NCBI GenBank assembly: GCA_026393655.1
Contig: JAPKZT010000104.1
Span: 1 to 9,576 of the forward strand
DNA from: Actinomycetota bacterium
GTDB taxonomy: Bacteria; Actinomycetota; Acidimicrobiia; Acidimicrobiales; Ilumatobacteraceae
Direction: 5' to 3'
DNA length: 9,576 nt
The notes below the pieces were generated by a model. The model was not told the origin of the DNA and did not search any database. It worked only from the letters and a program-made list of their open reading frames with translations. Shown here one piece after another: positions 1 to 6,276 of this stretch. A program made the translations under genes and the position numbers. How positions within the stretch are numbered: the stretch's first letter is position 1; each line of letters opens with the position of its first letter.

Positions 1-1208
1 CAATGCTGTTCAACAAGTTCAATTAAAGATCTTGCTTGCTTCGGCAAATCTGTATAACTACGAATCATACGCACATTGGCTTTCCATCCGGGAAGATCGA
101 CGTACTTGGCAGTGATTTCGCCGAGCAGTTGCGCGTCATCTGGATAACCCGAAAGTGGTTTGCCGTTCAATTCGTAACCCACACATACCCGAACAGTTTC
201 AAACGTGTCCAAGACATCAAGTTTTGTGAGCGCGATTTCTGTTAGCGAATTAAGACGAACAGCATGACGCAACATCACCAGATCAAGCCAGCCTGGTCGA
301 CGACGACGACCAGTAACCGTTCCAAACTCATGGCCAATATCTACGACTTTGTCACCCAACTCTCCAATCAATTCTGACGGAAACGGACCACTGCCAACTC
401 TTGTCGTATACGCCTTAGCGATGCCAACAATCCGTGTTATGTCTCGAGGTCCAAGTCCTGCACCAGCACATGCCCCGCCAGCAATTGGATTCGATGACGT
501 CACAAACGGATATGTTCCGTGATCAATGTCTAAAAATGTTGCCTGCGCACCTTCAAGGAGCAGATTTTCTTTTCGTTCCAGAGATTCGTGCAAAAAATTG
601 ACCGTGTCGCAAACATATGGCACCAAACGCGCACCAAGATCAACGAACTTTGCGACAATCGCATCAATTTCTAACTTCTCACCGCCGAGTGCGCTTAACA
701 CTTTTTGTTCTGCGACGGCGCGTTCTCGCACGAGGGTCTTAAATCTTTTTAGATCTCGCACATCCCCAACACGAATACCAACTCGGCGAGCTTTGTCGGC
801 ATACGCGGGGCCGATTCCTTTGAGAGTTGTGCCAATTTTATTTTCGCCCAAACCAGATTCGCTCAGCGCATCATGTGACTGATGCCAAGGGAAAATTAGA
901 TGGGCAAGACTCGACACTTTTAATCGTGCACACGAAATTCCGCGAGATTCAAGTGTGTCTATTTCGTTAAATAATGTTGGCATATCTACGACAACGCCGT
1001 TACCGATCACCGGTGTGACATGCTCATAAAACACACCACTTGGAACTAGTTGTAACGCGTATTTTTGATCACCAACAACAACTGTGTGGCCTGCGTTGTG
1101 ACCACCTTGATAACGAGCGACGATTTGATGTGACTCAGCAAGTAAGTCAATTACTTTTGCCTTGCCTTCGTCACCCCATTGGGTTCCAACAACGACAGTT
1201 ACAGGCAT
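1..1208 (-). CDS. purA: Adenylosuccinate synthetase (partial, C-terminus off window)
   Basis: PurA joins IMP and aspartate using GTP to give adenylosuccinate, the first committed step from IMP to AMP, in the cytoplasm. The reverse-strand translation gives 402 codons of a family usually near 430, so about 25 C-terminal residues lie beyond the left edge. The N-terminus carries GTQWGDEGKAK (residues 8-18, catalytic Asp13) and GGHNAGHT (35-42, catalytic His41), in the same numbering as E. coli without its initiator Met. The second family signature, KGIGPAYADKARR, and the Arg-rich TGRRRRPGWLD loop are present. Oddity: residue 17 is Ala where the signature QWGDEGKG has Gly. The start is set by AGGAG six bases before ATG. 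It lies 73 bases after hspR on the same strand with no terminator seen between, so it may be partly cotranscribed with the heat-shock operon. Confidence 0.97.
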   Translation of the reverse strand, partial: MPVTVVVGTQWGDEGKAKVIDLLAESHQIVARYQGGHNAGHTVVVGDQKYALQLVPSGVFYEHVTPVIGNGVVVDMPTLFNEIDTLESRGISCARLKVSSLAHLIFPWHQSHDALSESGLGENKIGTTLKGIGPAYADKARRVGIRVGDVRDLKRFKTLVRERAVAEQKVLSALGGEKLEIDAIVAKFVDLGARLVPYVCDTVNFLHESLERKENLLLEGAQATFLDIDHGTYPFVTSSNPIAGGACAGAGLGPRDITRIVGIAKAYTTRVGSGPFPSELIGELGDKVVDIGHEFGTVTGRRRRPGWLDLVMLRHAVRLNSLTEIALTKLDVLDTFETVRVCVGYELNGKPLSGYPDDAQLLGEITAKYVDLPGWKANVRMIRSYTDLPKQARSLIELVEQH

Positions 1209-1219
1209 CAAACGCTCCT

Positions 1220-1249
1220 ACTTAACTAGAACTTACTTAATTAGAACTT
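1220..1249. repeat. Two tandem 15-bp repeats upstream of purA
   Basis: ACTTAACTAGAACTT (1220-1234) is followed directly by ACTTAATTAGAACTT (1235-1249), differing at one base. The repeats lie just before the purA ribosome binding site. On the purA strand they contain TTAAGTA at 1234-1240 and 1219-1225, and a third copy lies at 1279-1285, so the three copies are 15 and 45 bases apart. They could be an operator, a leader element, or simply AT-rich slippage; no function is known to me. Confidence 0.6.
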
Positions 1250-1252
1250 ATA
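1247..1252 (-). promoter_or_regulatory. Possible -10 box for purA
   Basis: On the minus strand TATAAG matches the sigma70-type -10 consensus at 5 of 6 positions and lies about 40 bases before the purA start. I see no good -35 hexamer at 16-18 bases, so this is a weak call. If real, purA has its own promoter besides any read-through from hspR. Confidence 0.25.
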
Positions 1253-1281
1253 GGACGTATTAAAAGTCTACTCGGCTTTAC

Positions 1282-1671
1282 TTAACGGTCCTTATTAAAA
1301 ATGCTTGGTCGACTGCCAAAAACAGTAACTGACTGGCGTAACGGCACCAGCCCAAAGCGAGTTGTGGTGTCGGCAGTTGACTGCGCAAGTTGATGTTGCA
1401 ATGTTTTTACTTCTTCTTTTAGTGCAGCAACCTCTATTTCAAGAGCCATGACTTGACGAATACCTTCAAGATTCATACCGATCTCGGCAAGTTGAGCGAT
1501 GCGCAACAACTGCGCGATATCTGCATTGCTGTACCGCCGCTGTTTGCCACCTGCAGTTCGCGCAGGTTGCACCAATCCGCGACGTTCATAAATTCTCAAA
1601 GTTTGTGGATGCATCCCAGCCAGTTCTGCGGCTACCGAAATTACATAAACGGCTTGTGTTTCAAAATCCAT
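1282..1671 (-). CDS. hspR: MerR-family heat-shock repressor HspR
   Basis: This 129-residue protein has the HspR layout. A MerR-type helix-turn-helix spans about residues 10-30 (VISVAAELAGMHPQTLRIYE), a wing follows with GGKQRRYS (41-48), and a helical segment about 75-97 (ALEIEVAALKEEVKTLQHQL) looks like a coiled-coil dimer helix. The short tail contains LVPLRQS. In Streptomyces and mycobacteria HspR represses the dnaK operon by binding HAIR sites, with DnaK as co-repressor; here it is the last stress gene of that operon and a perfect HAIR lies upstream of dnaK, so autoregulation is a strong inference. The start ATG follows AGAGG with a 4-base gap, and it lies 23 bases after dnaJ. No effector-binding domain follows the coiled coil, as expected for HspR rather than a metal- or drug-sensing MerR. 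Confidence 0.95.
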   Translation of the reverse strand: MDFETQAVYVISVAAELAGMHPQTLRIYERRGLVQPARTAGGKQRRYSNADIAQLLRIAQLAEIGMNLEGIRQVMALEIEVAALKEEVKTLQHQLAQSTADTTTRFGLVPLRQSVTVFGSRPSIFNKDR

Positions 1672-1694
1672 AACACCTCTCTATTTTTAAATCG

Positions 1695-2798
1695 TTAGTG
1701 AATATGACTTCGGACTGATTCTGTGCTGACACGAGCAAGTTCTTCAATTGCTGCACGCTCTTGCTTTGTTAAATCTTTTGGAACCACGACTTCAACTGTG
1801 ACTATCAGATCTCCCGACTCGGCGGCGGTTTGAAGACCTCTCCCTTTGACTCGGTGACGCGAACCAGACTGAGTCGCTGGTTTCAATTTCAAAGTCACTG
1901 GTTCACCATCGAGTGTTGGCACTTCAATATTTGCGCCCAAAACAGCTTCAGTAAAACTAATTGGAAGTCGCAATGTCAGATTCTTACCTTCGCGACCAAA
2001 CAAATGGTGAGCGACAACATTGCAGATTACAAAAAGATCACCACTTAGTCCGTTGTTGCGACCGGGCGCACCACGACCCTTAAGTCGAATTCGCTGGCCG
2101 TTGTCTACACCAGCCGGAATTCGCACATTTACTTCTCGAGCGCGAACTTCGGTGCCGATTCCCTTACAGCTTCGGCACGGATTTTCAATTGTTGAACCAC
2201 GACCACTGCAACGCGGGCATGCCGACGAAAATGCAAACGGACCCTGATCTTCTTCGACAACTCCGCGACCAGCACATTGTGTGCATCGTTTAGCAGATGT
2301 GCCAGGTTTAGCTCCCGAACCAGAACAGGTTTGACACTGGACTTCGGAAGTTAAGTGCAATGACGTCGTGACTCCTCGAACAGCATCTACGAATTCAAGG
2401 GTTATCGAAGCTTCAACATCGTTGCCACGTTGCGGGCCGGCAGCACCACGCGAACGAGATCCGCGTCCTCCAAACATTTGACCGATTAAGTCGCTGATGT
2501 CTTGTCCACCTGCATCAAAATGTTGCGAACCAGCGCCGCCATGACCAGAAAATGCCGAAGGTCCTGCACGTCGAACCTCGTCATATTCGCGCCGACGAGA
2601 TTCGTCACCTAGAACGTCGTATGCCGCAGAAATATCCTTGAACTTTTCTTCAGCAGATGCGTTATTAGGATTCGTATCAGGGTGATATTTACGAGCAAGT
2701 TTGCGATAAGTCTTTGTAATTTCTTTGGCCGGCGAATCTTTATTTATGCCAAGTACGGCGTAGTAATCTTTTTCGAACCACTCTCGTTGTGCCGTCAT
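1695..2798 (-). CDS. dnaJ: Co-chaperone DnaJ (type I Hsp40)
   Basis: DnaJ delivers unfolded proteins to DnaK and stimulates its ATPase. The 367 residues show the full type I layout. The J domain covers about 11-76 with the HPD motif at 39-41. A Gly/Phe-rich linker covers about 79-122 (SGHGGAGSQ, MFGGRGSRSRG). Four CxxCxGxG-type zinc-binding repeats start at Cys155, Cys172, Cys194 and Cys208, and C-terminal substrate-binding beta domains follow. The N-terminal extension before EKDYYAVLG resembles the DnaJ encoded with dnaK in actinobacteria. The fourth zinc repeat reads CRSCKGIG and keeps both Cys pairs. The start ATG is preceded by AAGG nine bases upstream, 16 bases after the grpE stop codon. 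Expression should follow the HAIR/HspR control at the head of the operon. Confidence 0.97.
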   Translation of the reverse strand: MTAQREWFEKDYYAVLGINKDSPAKEITKTYRKLARKYHPDTNPNNASAEEKFKDISAAYDVLGDESRRREYDEVRRAGPSAFSGHGGAGSQHFDAGGQDISDLIGQMFGGRGSRSRGAAGPQRGNDVEASITLEFVDAVRGVTTSLHLTSEVQCQTCSGSGAKPGTSAKRCTQCAGRGVVEEDQGPFAFSSACPRCSGRGSTIENPCRSCKGIGTEVRAREVNVRIPAGVDNGQRIRLKGRGAPGRNNGLSGDLFVICNVVAHHLFGREGKNLTLRLPISFTEAVLGANIEVPTLDGEPVTLKLKPATQSGSRHRVKGRGLQTAAESGDLIVTVEVVVPKDLTKQERAAIEELARVSTESVRSHIH

Positions 2799-2814
2799 CG
2801 CACGTCGCCTTGCT

Positions 2815-3333
2815 TTAGCCCTTTACCTTGACCATCGCGGCACGCAATACGCGGCCTTTCCAGCGATACCCGGTTCGCAAAACTTCAGTCACGATCGTTT
2901 CGCTGTTTTCGGTATCTGAAGGTTCATGAACTACTGCTTCAGCCAGACTCGGATCAAACACTGTGTCGAGTAGTTCTAAGACTTCTAAGCCTTGCTTATT
3001 CAAAACTGAAGTTAGCGAACTCAAAATCGGTTCAACACCATTTAATTCGTGAGCTACAGCCGCTTCACAGGCATCAAGTACCGCTAACAGACCTTCAACC
3101 AACCGACCTGTATTACGGTCGACTTCGTCAATTTGTTGCACTGCTGATCGCTTGCGATAATTTTCAAAATCCGCCTGAACGCGCAACGCCATATCTTTAA
3201 ATTCATCGCGCTCTTTGGTGAGTTGATCAATAAGAGATTCAATGCTCAACTCTTCGCTGGGCGTTGCTACCTCTTGTTGATCGGGTATCCCGGTTATTTC
3301 TTCAGATATTTCATCAGCTAATTCTTCATCCAT
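2815..3333 (-). CDS. grpE: Nucleotide exchange factor GrpE
   Basis: GrpE releases ADP from DnaK and so resets the Hsp70 cycle; it works as a dimer in the cytoplasm. The 172 residues begin with an acidic tail (MDEELADEISEEITG), followed by the long dimer helix (about 28-65, with QADFENYRKRS as the family hallmark). The four-helix bundle comes next, then the C-terminal beta domain ending in GYRWKGRVLRAAMVKVKG, close to the GrpE family signature. It lies 20 bases after dnaK and 16 before dnaJ in the operon. The ribosome binding site is poor: only AGAG about 12 bases before ATG, which suggests translational coupling to dnaK. No other start gives a better N-terminus. Confidence 0.96.
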   Translation of the reverse strand: MDEELADEISEEITGIPDQQEVATPSEELSIESLIDQLTKERDEFKDMALRVQADFENYRKRSAVQQIDEVDRNTGRLVEGLLAVLDACEAAVAHELNGVEPILSSLTSVLNKQGLEVLELLDTVFDPSLAEAVVHEPSDTENSETIVTEVLRTGYRWKGRVLRAAMVKVKG

Positions 3334-3353
3334 AATGATTCAGATCTCTGGGA

Positions 3354-5189
3354 TTATTTCTCGTCGACGATTTCGGCATCAACGATGTCAGAGTCGTTTT
3401 CGCCTGGCGCCTGCCCGGAAGCAGATGTTCCCGCAGCATTCGTATCACGGGCTGCCGCTTCGTAAAGTTTTTGACTAAAGGCTTGGCTCGCAGTCATGAG
3501 TTTCTCGGTCGCATTCTTGATTGTCTCATAGTCACTACCGTTCAGCGCCGCCCTAAGATCTGCAAGCGGTCCTTCAACTGCTGTTCTCTCGTCTTCGGAA
3601 AGTTTTTCGCCTTGCTCTCGCAAAACTTTTTCAGTTTGGTAAACCAACGAATCTGCATTATTGCGAACTTCAGCTTCTTCGCGACGTTTTTTATCTTCTT
3701 CACCGTGCGCTTCGGCATCTTTGACCATCTTGTTGATGTCATCTTTTGACAGCGATGACTGACCAGTGATTGTCATTGATTGCTCTTTGCTTGTTGCTCG
3801 ATCTTTTGCCGATACATGCACGATGCCATTGGCGTCAATATCGAAGGTGACTTCAATTTGTGGCACGCCACGCGGTGCTGGCGGAAGATCAACGAGTTGA
3901 AACTTGCCGAGTGTCTTGTTGTAATTTGCCATCTCACGCTCGCCTTGCAGCACATGAATTTCTACTGATGGTTGCATGTCGTCGGCTGTCGTAAATACTT
4001 CGGTGCGACGAGTCGGAATCGTTGTGTTGCGTTCGATGAGTTTGGTCATCACGCCACCTTTTGTTTCAATACCGAGAGACAACGGTGTTACGTCAAGCAA
4101 CAACACATCTTTAACATCACCTCGTAATACACCAGCTTGAATTGCGGCGCCGGCAGCAACCACTTCATCAGGGTTGACCGAACGGTTTGGCTCTTTTCCA
4201 GTCATTGACTGAATCAAATCAAGCACTGCTGGCATGCGGGTAGATCCGCCAACCAAAATCACATGCTTAATTTGATCTTTAGTAATGCCGGCATCTGTGA
4301 TCGCTTGCTCAAATGGCTTGCGGCAACGCTCTAATAAATCGTTTGTCATTTCTTGAAACTTTGAACGACTTAAAGAAACATCCAAATGCAATGGCCCACT
4401 TGGTGTTGCAGTGATGAACGGCAAGTTGATTTGAGTTTGTTGAACTTGCGACAATTCAATTTTCGCTTTTTCAGCGACTTCTTTCAATCTTTGTGTCGCC
4501 ATGCGGTCGGTACCAAGGTCAACGCCGTGAGCGGCCTTAAATTCTTTTACAAGCCAATCAATTATTCGTTGATCCCAGTCGTCTCCACCAAGATGAGTGT
4601 CACCATGAGTGCTCTTAACTTCAAAAACTCCGTCACCGATCTCGAGAACGCTGACGTCGAAGGTTCCGCCACCTAAGTCAAATACAAGAATCGTCTCGTC
4701 TTCGCTTCCTTTTTCAAGACCATATGCAAGTGCTGCGGCAGTTGGCTCGTTGATGATTCGCAAAACTTCAAGACCGGCAATCTGACCAGCCTCTTTTGTT
4801 GCGGTTCGTTGTGCATCATCAAAATACGCCGGCACAGTAATAACTGCTTGAGTCACCGATGTGCCCAGATAGGCCTCGGCGTCACGCTTTAACTTCATCA
4901 AAATTCGTGCGCTGATTTCTTGCGACGTGTATTTTTTGCCGTCAATGTCACTCGATGTCCAAGAGGAACCGATATGCCGTTTAACGCTTCGAAAGGTTCG
5001 TTCTGGGTTGGTGATCGCCTGTCTTTTGGCAACTTCTCCGACTAGAACTTCGCCCGCTTTAGTGAATGCGACAACCGATGGCGTTGTTCGTGAACCTTCT
5101 GAGTTTGGGACAACTACCGGTTCGCCTGCTTCAAGAACAGAGACGACTGAGTTGGTTGTTCCGAGGTCGATTCCGACTGCTTTTGACAT
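3354..5189 (-). CDS. dnaK: Molecular chaperone DnaK (Hsp70)
   Basis: DnaK is the ATP-driven chaperone that binds exposed hydrophobic segments. The 611 residues fit the shorter Gram-positive/actinobacterial form. The nucleotide-binding domain shows GIDLGTTNS (6-14), the catalytic Lys70 in SVKRHIG, INEPTAA (146-152), DLGGGTFD (171-178) and VGGSTRMP (313-320). The linker DVLLLD (361-366) leads into the beta substrate-binding domain (about 367-475), a helical lid, and a disordered tail ending VDAEIVDEK. The start is supported by GGAG eight bases before ATG and by the N-terminus MSKAVGIDLG. It is the first gene of dnaK-grpE-dnaJ-hspR. The 145-base gap upstream holds promoter candidates, a stem-loop and repeats, with the HAIR operator at its far end. 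In HspR systems DnaK itself acts as co-repressor, closing a feedback loop. Confidence 0.99.
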   Translation of the reverse strand: MSKAVGIDLGTTNSVVSVLEAGEPVVVPNSEGSRTTPSVVAFTKAGEVLVGEVAKRQAITNPERTFRSVKRHIGSSWTSSDIDGKKYTSQEISARILMKLKRDAEAYLGTSVTQAVITVPAYFDDAQRTATKEAGQIAGLEVLRIINEPTAAALAYGLEKGSEDETILVFDLGGGTFDVSVLEIGDGVFEVKSTHGDTHLGGDDWDQRIIDWLVKEFKAAHGVDLGTDRMATQRLKEVAEKAKIELSQVQQTQINLPFITATPSGPLHLDVSLSRSKFQEMTNDLLERCRKPFEQAITDAGITKDQIKHVILVGGSTRMPAVLDLIQSMTGKEPNRSVNPDEVVAAGAAIQAGVLRGDVKDVLLLDVTPLSLGIETKGGVMTKLIERNTTIPTRRTEVFTTADDMQPSVEIHVLQGEREMANYNKTLGKFQLVDLPPAPRGVPQIEVTFDIDANGIVHVSAKDRATSKEQSMTITGQSSLSKDDINKMVKDAEAHGEEDKKRREEAEVRNNADSLVYQTEKVLREQGEKLSEDERTAVEGPLADLRAALNGSDYETIKNATEKLMTASQAFSQKLYEAAARDTNAAGTSASGQAPGENDSDIVDAEIVDEK

Positions 5190-5197
5190 AATTTTTG

Positions 5198-5213
5198 CTC
5201 CATATTTTTGAAG
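5198..5213 (-). promoter_or_regulatory. dnaK ribosome binding site with possible occluding hairpin
   Basis: On the mRNA strand the Shine-Dalgarno GGAG (5198-5201) lies eight bases before the dnaK ATG. The segment CUUCA (5209-5213) can pair with UGGAG (5198-5202), giving 5 bp including one G-U around a six-base A/U loop. Such a weak hairpin would cover the ribosome site at low temperature and open easily, as in RNA thermometers. This is an inference from reading the bases; no folding was computed. Confidence 0.35.
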
Positions 5214-5233
5214 GGATTTTTGAAGGGATTTTT
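5205..5233. repeat. 12-bp tandem repeat in the dnaK leader
   Basis: TTTTTGAAGGGA occurs twice in tandem (5205-5216 and 5217-5228) and is followed by a third partial TTTTT (5229-5233). On the mRNA the unit reads UCCCUUCAAAAA. Each copy holds CUUC, which is able to pair with the dnaK Shine-Dalgarno GGAG just downstream. The repeat could be chance slippage or part of leader control. Confidence 0.7.
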
Positions 5234-5250
5234 AAAATAACTGTTAAGTC

Positions 5251-5276
5251 GCTTGCCGAAGGGGGTTTCGGCAAGC
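5251..5276 (-). promoter_or_regulatory. Perfect 10-bp stem-loop in the dnaK leader
   Basis: GCTTGCCGAA (5251-5260) and TTCGGCAAGC (5267-5276) are exact inverted copies around a six-base loop, ACCCCC on the mRNA strand. It lies between the kinase stop codon and dnaK. No U-run follows directly on either strand (GACTTAACAG comes next in the dnaK direction), so it is not a classic intrinsic terminator. It could still end or process kinase transcripts, stabilise the dnaK message, or tune its translation. Confidence 0.65.
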
Positions 5277-5283
5277 AGGAATT

Positions 5284-5312
5284 AAGATAATCCAGAGTTT
5301 TAGTCTTTACAA
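5284..5312 (-). promoter_or_regulatory. Candidate sigma70-type promoter for the dnaK operon
   Basis: On the minus strand TTGTAA (5307-5312) and TATCTT (5284-5289) are separated by exactly 17 bases, each matching consensus at 4 of 6 positions. The HAIR operator lies 16 bases further upstream. Transcription would start near 5277, at the base of the leader stem-loop. It competes with a second candidate inside the HAIR, listed separately. Confidence 0.35.
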
Positions 5313-5319
5313 CCTTACA

Positions 5320-5348
5320 TACATATAACTTGAGTCACATAGACTCAA
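5320..5348 (-). promoter_or_regulatory. Alternative dnaK promoter overlapping HAIR
   Basis: On the minus strand TTGAGT (5343-5348), which is part of the upstream HAIR arm, resembles a -35 box. TATGTA (5320-5325, 17-base spacing) or TATATG (5322-5327, 15-base spacing) could be the -10. The HAIR would then cover the -35 and spacer, a direct way for HspR to block RNA polymerase. Matches are modest, so the choice between this and the 5284-5312 pair is open. Confidence 0.35.
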
Positions 5349-5349
5349 G
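5329..5349. promoter_or_regulatory. HAIR operator (HspR-binding inverted repeat)
   Basis: CTTGAGT (5329-5335), a 7-base spacer CACATAG, and ACTCAAG (5343-5349) reproduce exactly the published HAIR consensus CTTGAGT-N7-ACTCAAG. hspR is the last stress gene of the dnaK operon that starts 140 bases downstream, so this is very likely its autoregulatory operator. It overlaps the 3' end of the upstream kinase gene: the arm and spacer encode its last four residues LESM, and the TGA stop spans the edge of the other arm. Confidence 0.95.
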
Positions 5350-6225
5350 TTTGCTAGAAACCAGACTCCATAAGGGCAATGAAGGCACTGCTCCTTCGGT
5401 CAGAGTCGCTAATGCGCCAGATACCACGGCTGCTCTCAGTGCATTTTGCATCGATTCACCAATTGCCAGTCGAGCCGCCAACATTCCACAAAATGCATCC
5501 CCCGCGCCAGTTGAGTCAACAGGGTCAACATTGAAAGGAGGAATCTGTGTTTCGCCCTTGTCGGTAATCATCAAAGCACCTCGAGCGCCTTGCGTGACGA
5601 TAATTGTTTTCACGCCATGCTCTAGCAACTTGCTTGGTCCGCCGAGCAGTTTCATTTCGTGCTCATTTGGAATGATCACATCAACGAGTTGTAGTAATTC
5701 TTGAGATAAAGACTGTGCTGGAGCAGGATTTAAAATTCGGATCGAATGTTTGCCCGCCAGTTCAAATGCGCGCTGCACAACTTCAAGTGGCACCTCTAAC
5801 TGACAAAGTAAAATTTTTGTTGAAGCAATAATTTTCGTATTTCGCTCAATGTCGCCAATCGTGATTGCGTGGTTTGCACCAGGTACGACGATGATCGAGT
5901 TTTCGCCATCATCACTGACGCCGATCAAGGCACGTCCTGTCGGTTCACTTACGAACTGAACTGCAGAGATATCAACATCATCGTTTTTAAATGCAGCCCG
6001 TAAAGTTTCGCCGGCATGGTCATTGCCCAATGCGCCGATAAAAGATGTACTTGCACCAGCACGCGCGGCAGCGATTGCTTGATTGGCTCCTTTACCTCCG
6101 CAGAACTCAAAATAGTTTGATCCAGTAACTGTCTCACCAGGCTTTGGTAATCGAGGTGTTCGCGCAACGAGATCTAAGTTTGCTGACCCAACAATAACTA
6201 CATCAAATGAACTGTCGATTGCCAT
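5335..6225 (-). CDS. rbsK: Ribokinase-like PfkB-family sugar kinase
   Basis: Ribokinase phosphorylates D-ribose with ATP to ribose 5-phosphate. The 296 residues carry the ribokinase hallmarks: an N-terminal strand VGSANLDLV with sugar-contacting Asn16 and Asp18, GGKGANQA (43-50), NPAP (166-169), an NEHE motif (187-190) typical of metal and phosphate binding in the family, and DSTGAGDAF (237-245) with the predicted catalytic base Asp243. Length is typical (about 300). Substrate is inferred from these motifs; another pentose or nucleoside cannot be excluded, and no ribose transporter or regulator lies nearby. In-frame stops just upstream fix ATG at 6225 as the earliest start. GGAG lies only one base before it, too close for normal use, while AATAAT lies five bases upstream, so the message may be leaderless. 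Its 3' end contains the HAIR operator of dnaK. Confidence 0.87.
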   Translation of the reverse strand: MAIDSSFDVVIVGSANLDLVARTPRLPKPGETVTGSNYFEFCGGKGANQAIAAARAGASTSFIGALGNDHAGETLRAAFKNDDVDISAVQFVSEPTGRALIGVSDDGENSIIVVPGANHAITIGDIERNTKIIASTKILLCQLEVPLEVVQRAFELAGKHSIRILNPAPAQSLSQELLQLVDVIIPNEHEMKLLGGPSKLLEHGVKTIIVTQGARGALMITDKGETQIPPFNVDPVDSTGAGDAFCGMLAARLAIGESMQNALRAAVVSGALATLTEGAVPSLPLWSLVSSKLESM

Positions 6226-6276
6226 ACTCCATTATTAGCCATATTGAGCACCTACGATTTATCTTGTGGGACTTAA
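6226..6276. promoter_or_regulatory. Divergent promoter region between rbsK and gpmA
   Basis: These 51 bases must hold the start signals of both divergent genes. Toward the kinase, AATAAT (6231-6236, minus strand) matches the -10 consensus at 5 of 6 positions, with its edge five bases from ATG, consistent with a leaderless message. Toward gpmA, TATCTT at 6260-6265 is a weaker -10 candidate and GTGGGA may serve as a poor ribosome site. No clear -35 is seen for either. Confidence 0.4.

Noticed and set aside
526..882. Plus-strand open frame of 118 codons
   Set aside because: It lies wholly antisense to purA, whose reverse-strand protein has clear family motifs. The antisense protein is Ser/Arg/Thr-rich with no recognisable motif and has no ribosome site of note.
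1252..1291. Possible terminator hairpin after hspR (GGACCGTTAA against TTAATACGTCC)
   Set aside because: The pairing needs several bulges and mismatches, the loop is long and no T-run follows, so it is not a credible intrinsic terminator.
5261..5266. Homopolymer loop (G5/C5) as sign of an assembly error
   Set aside because: It lies in the loop of a perfect inverted repeat and outside any reading frame, so nothing in the sequence indicates an error.
5330..5704. Plus-strand open frame of 124 codons starting in the HAIR
   Set aside because: It is antisense to the PfkB kinase gene, whose motifs are unambiguous. The start falls in the operator and the product resembles nothing I know.
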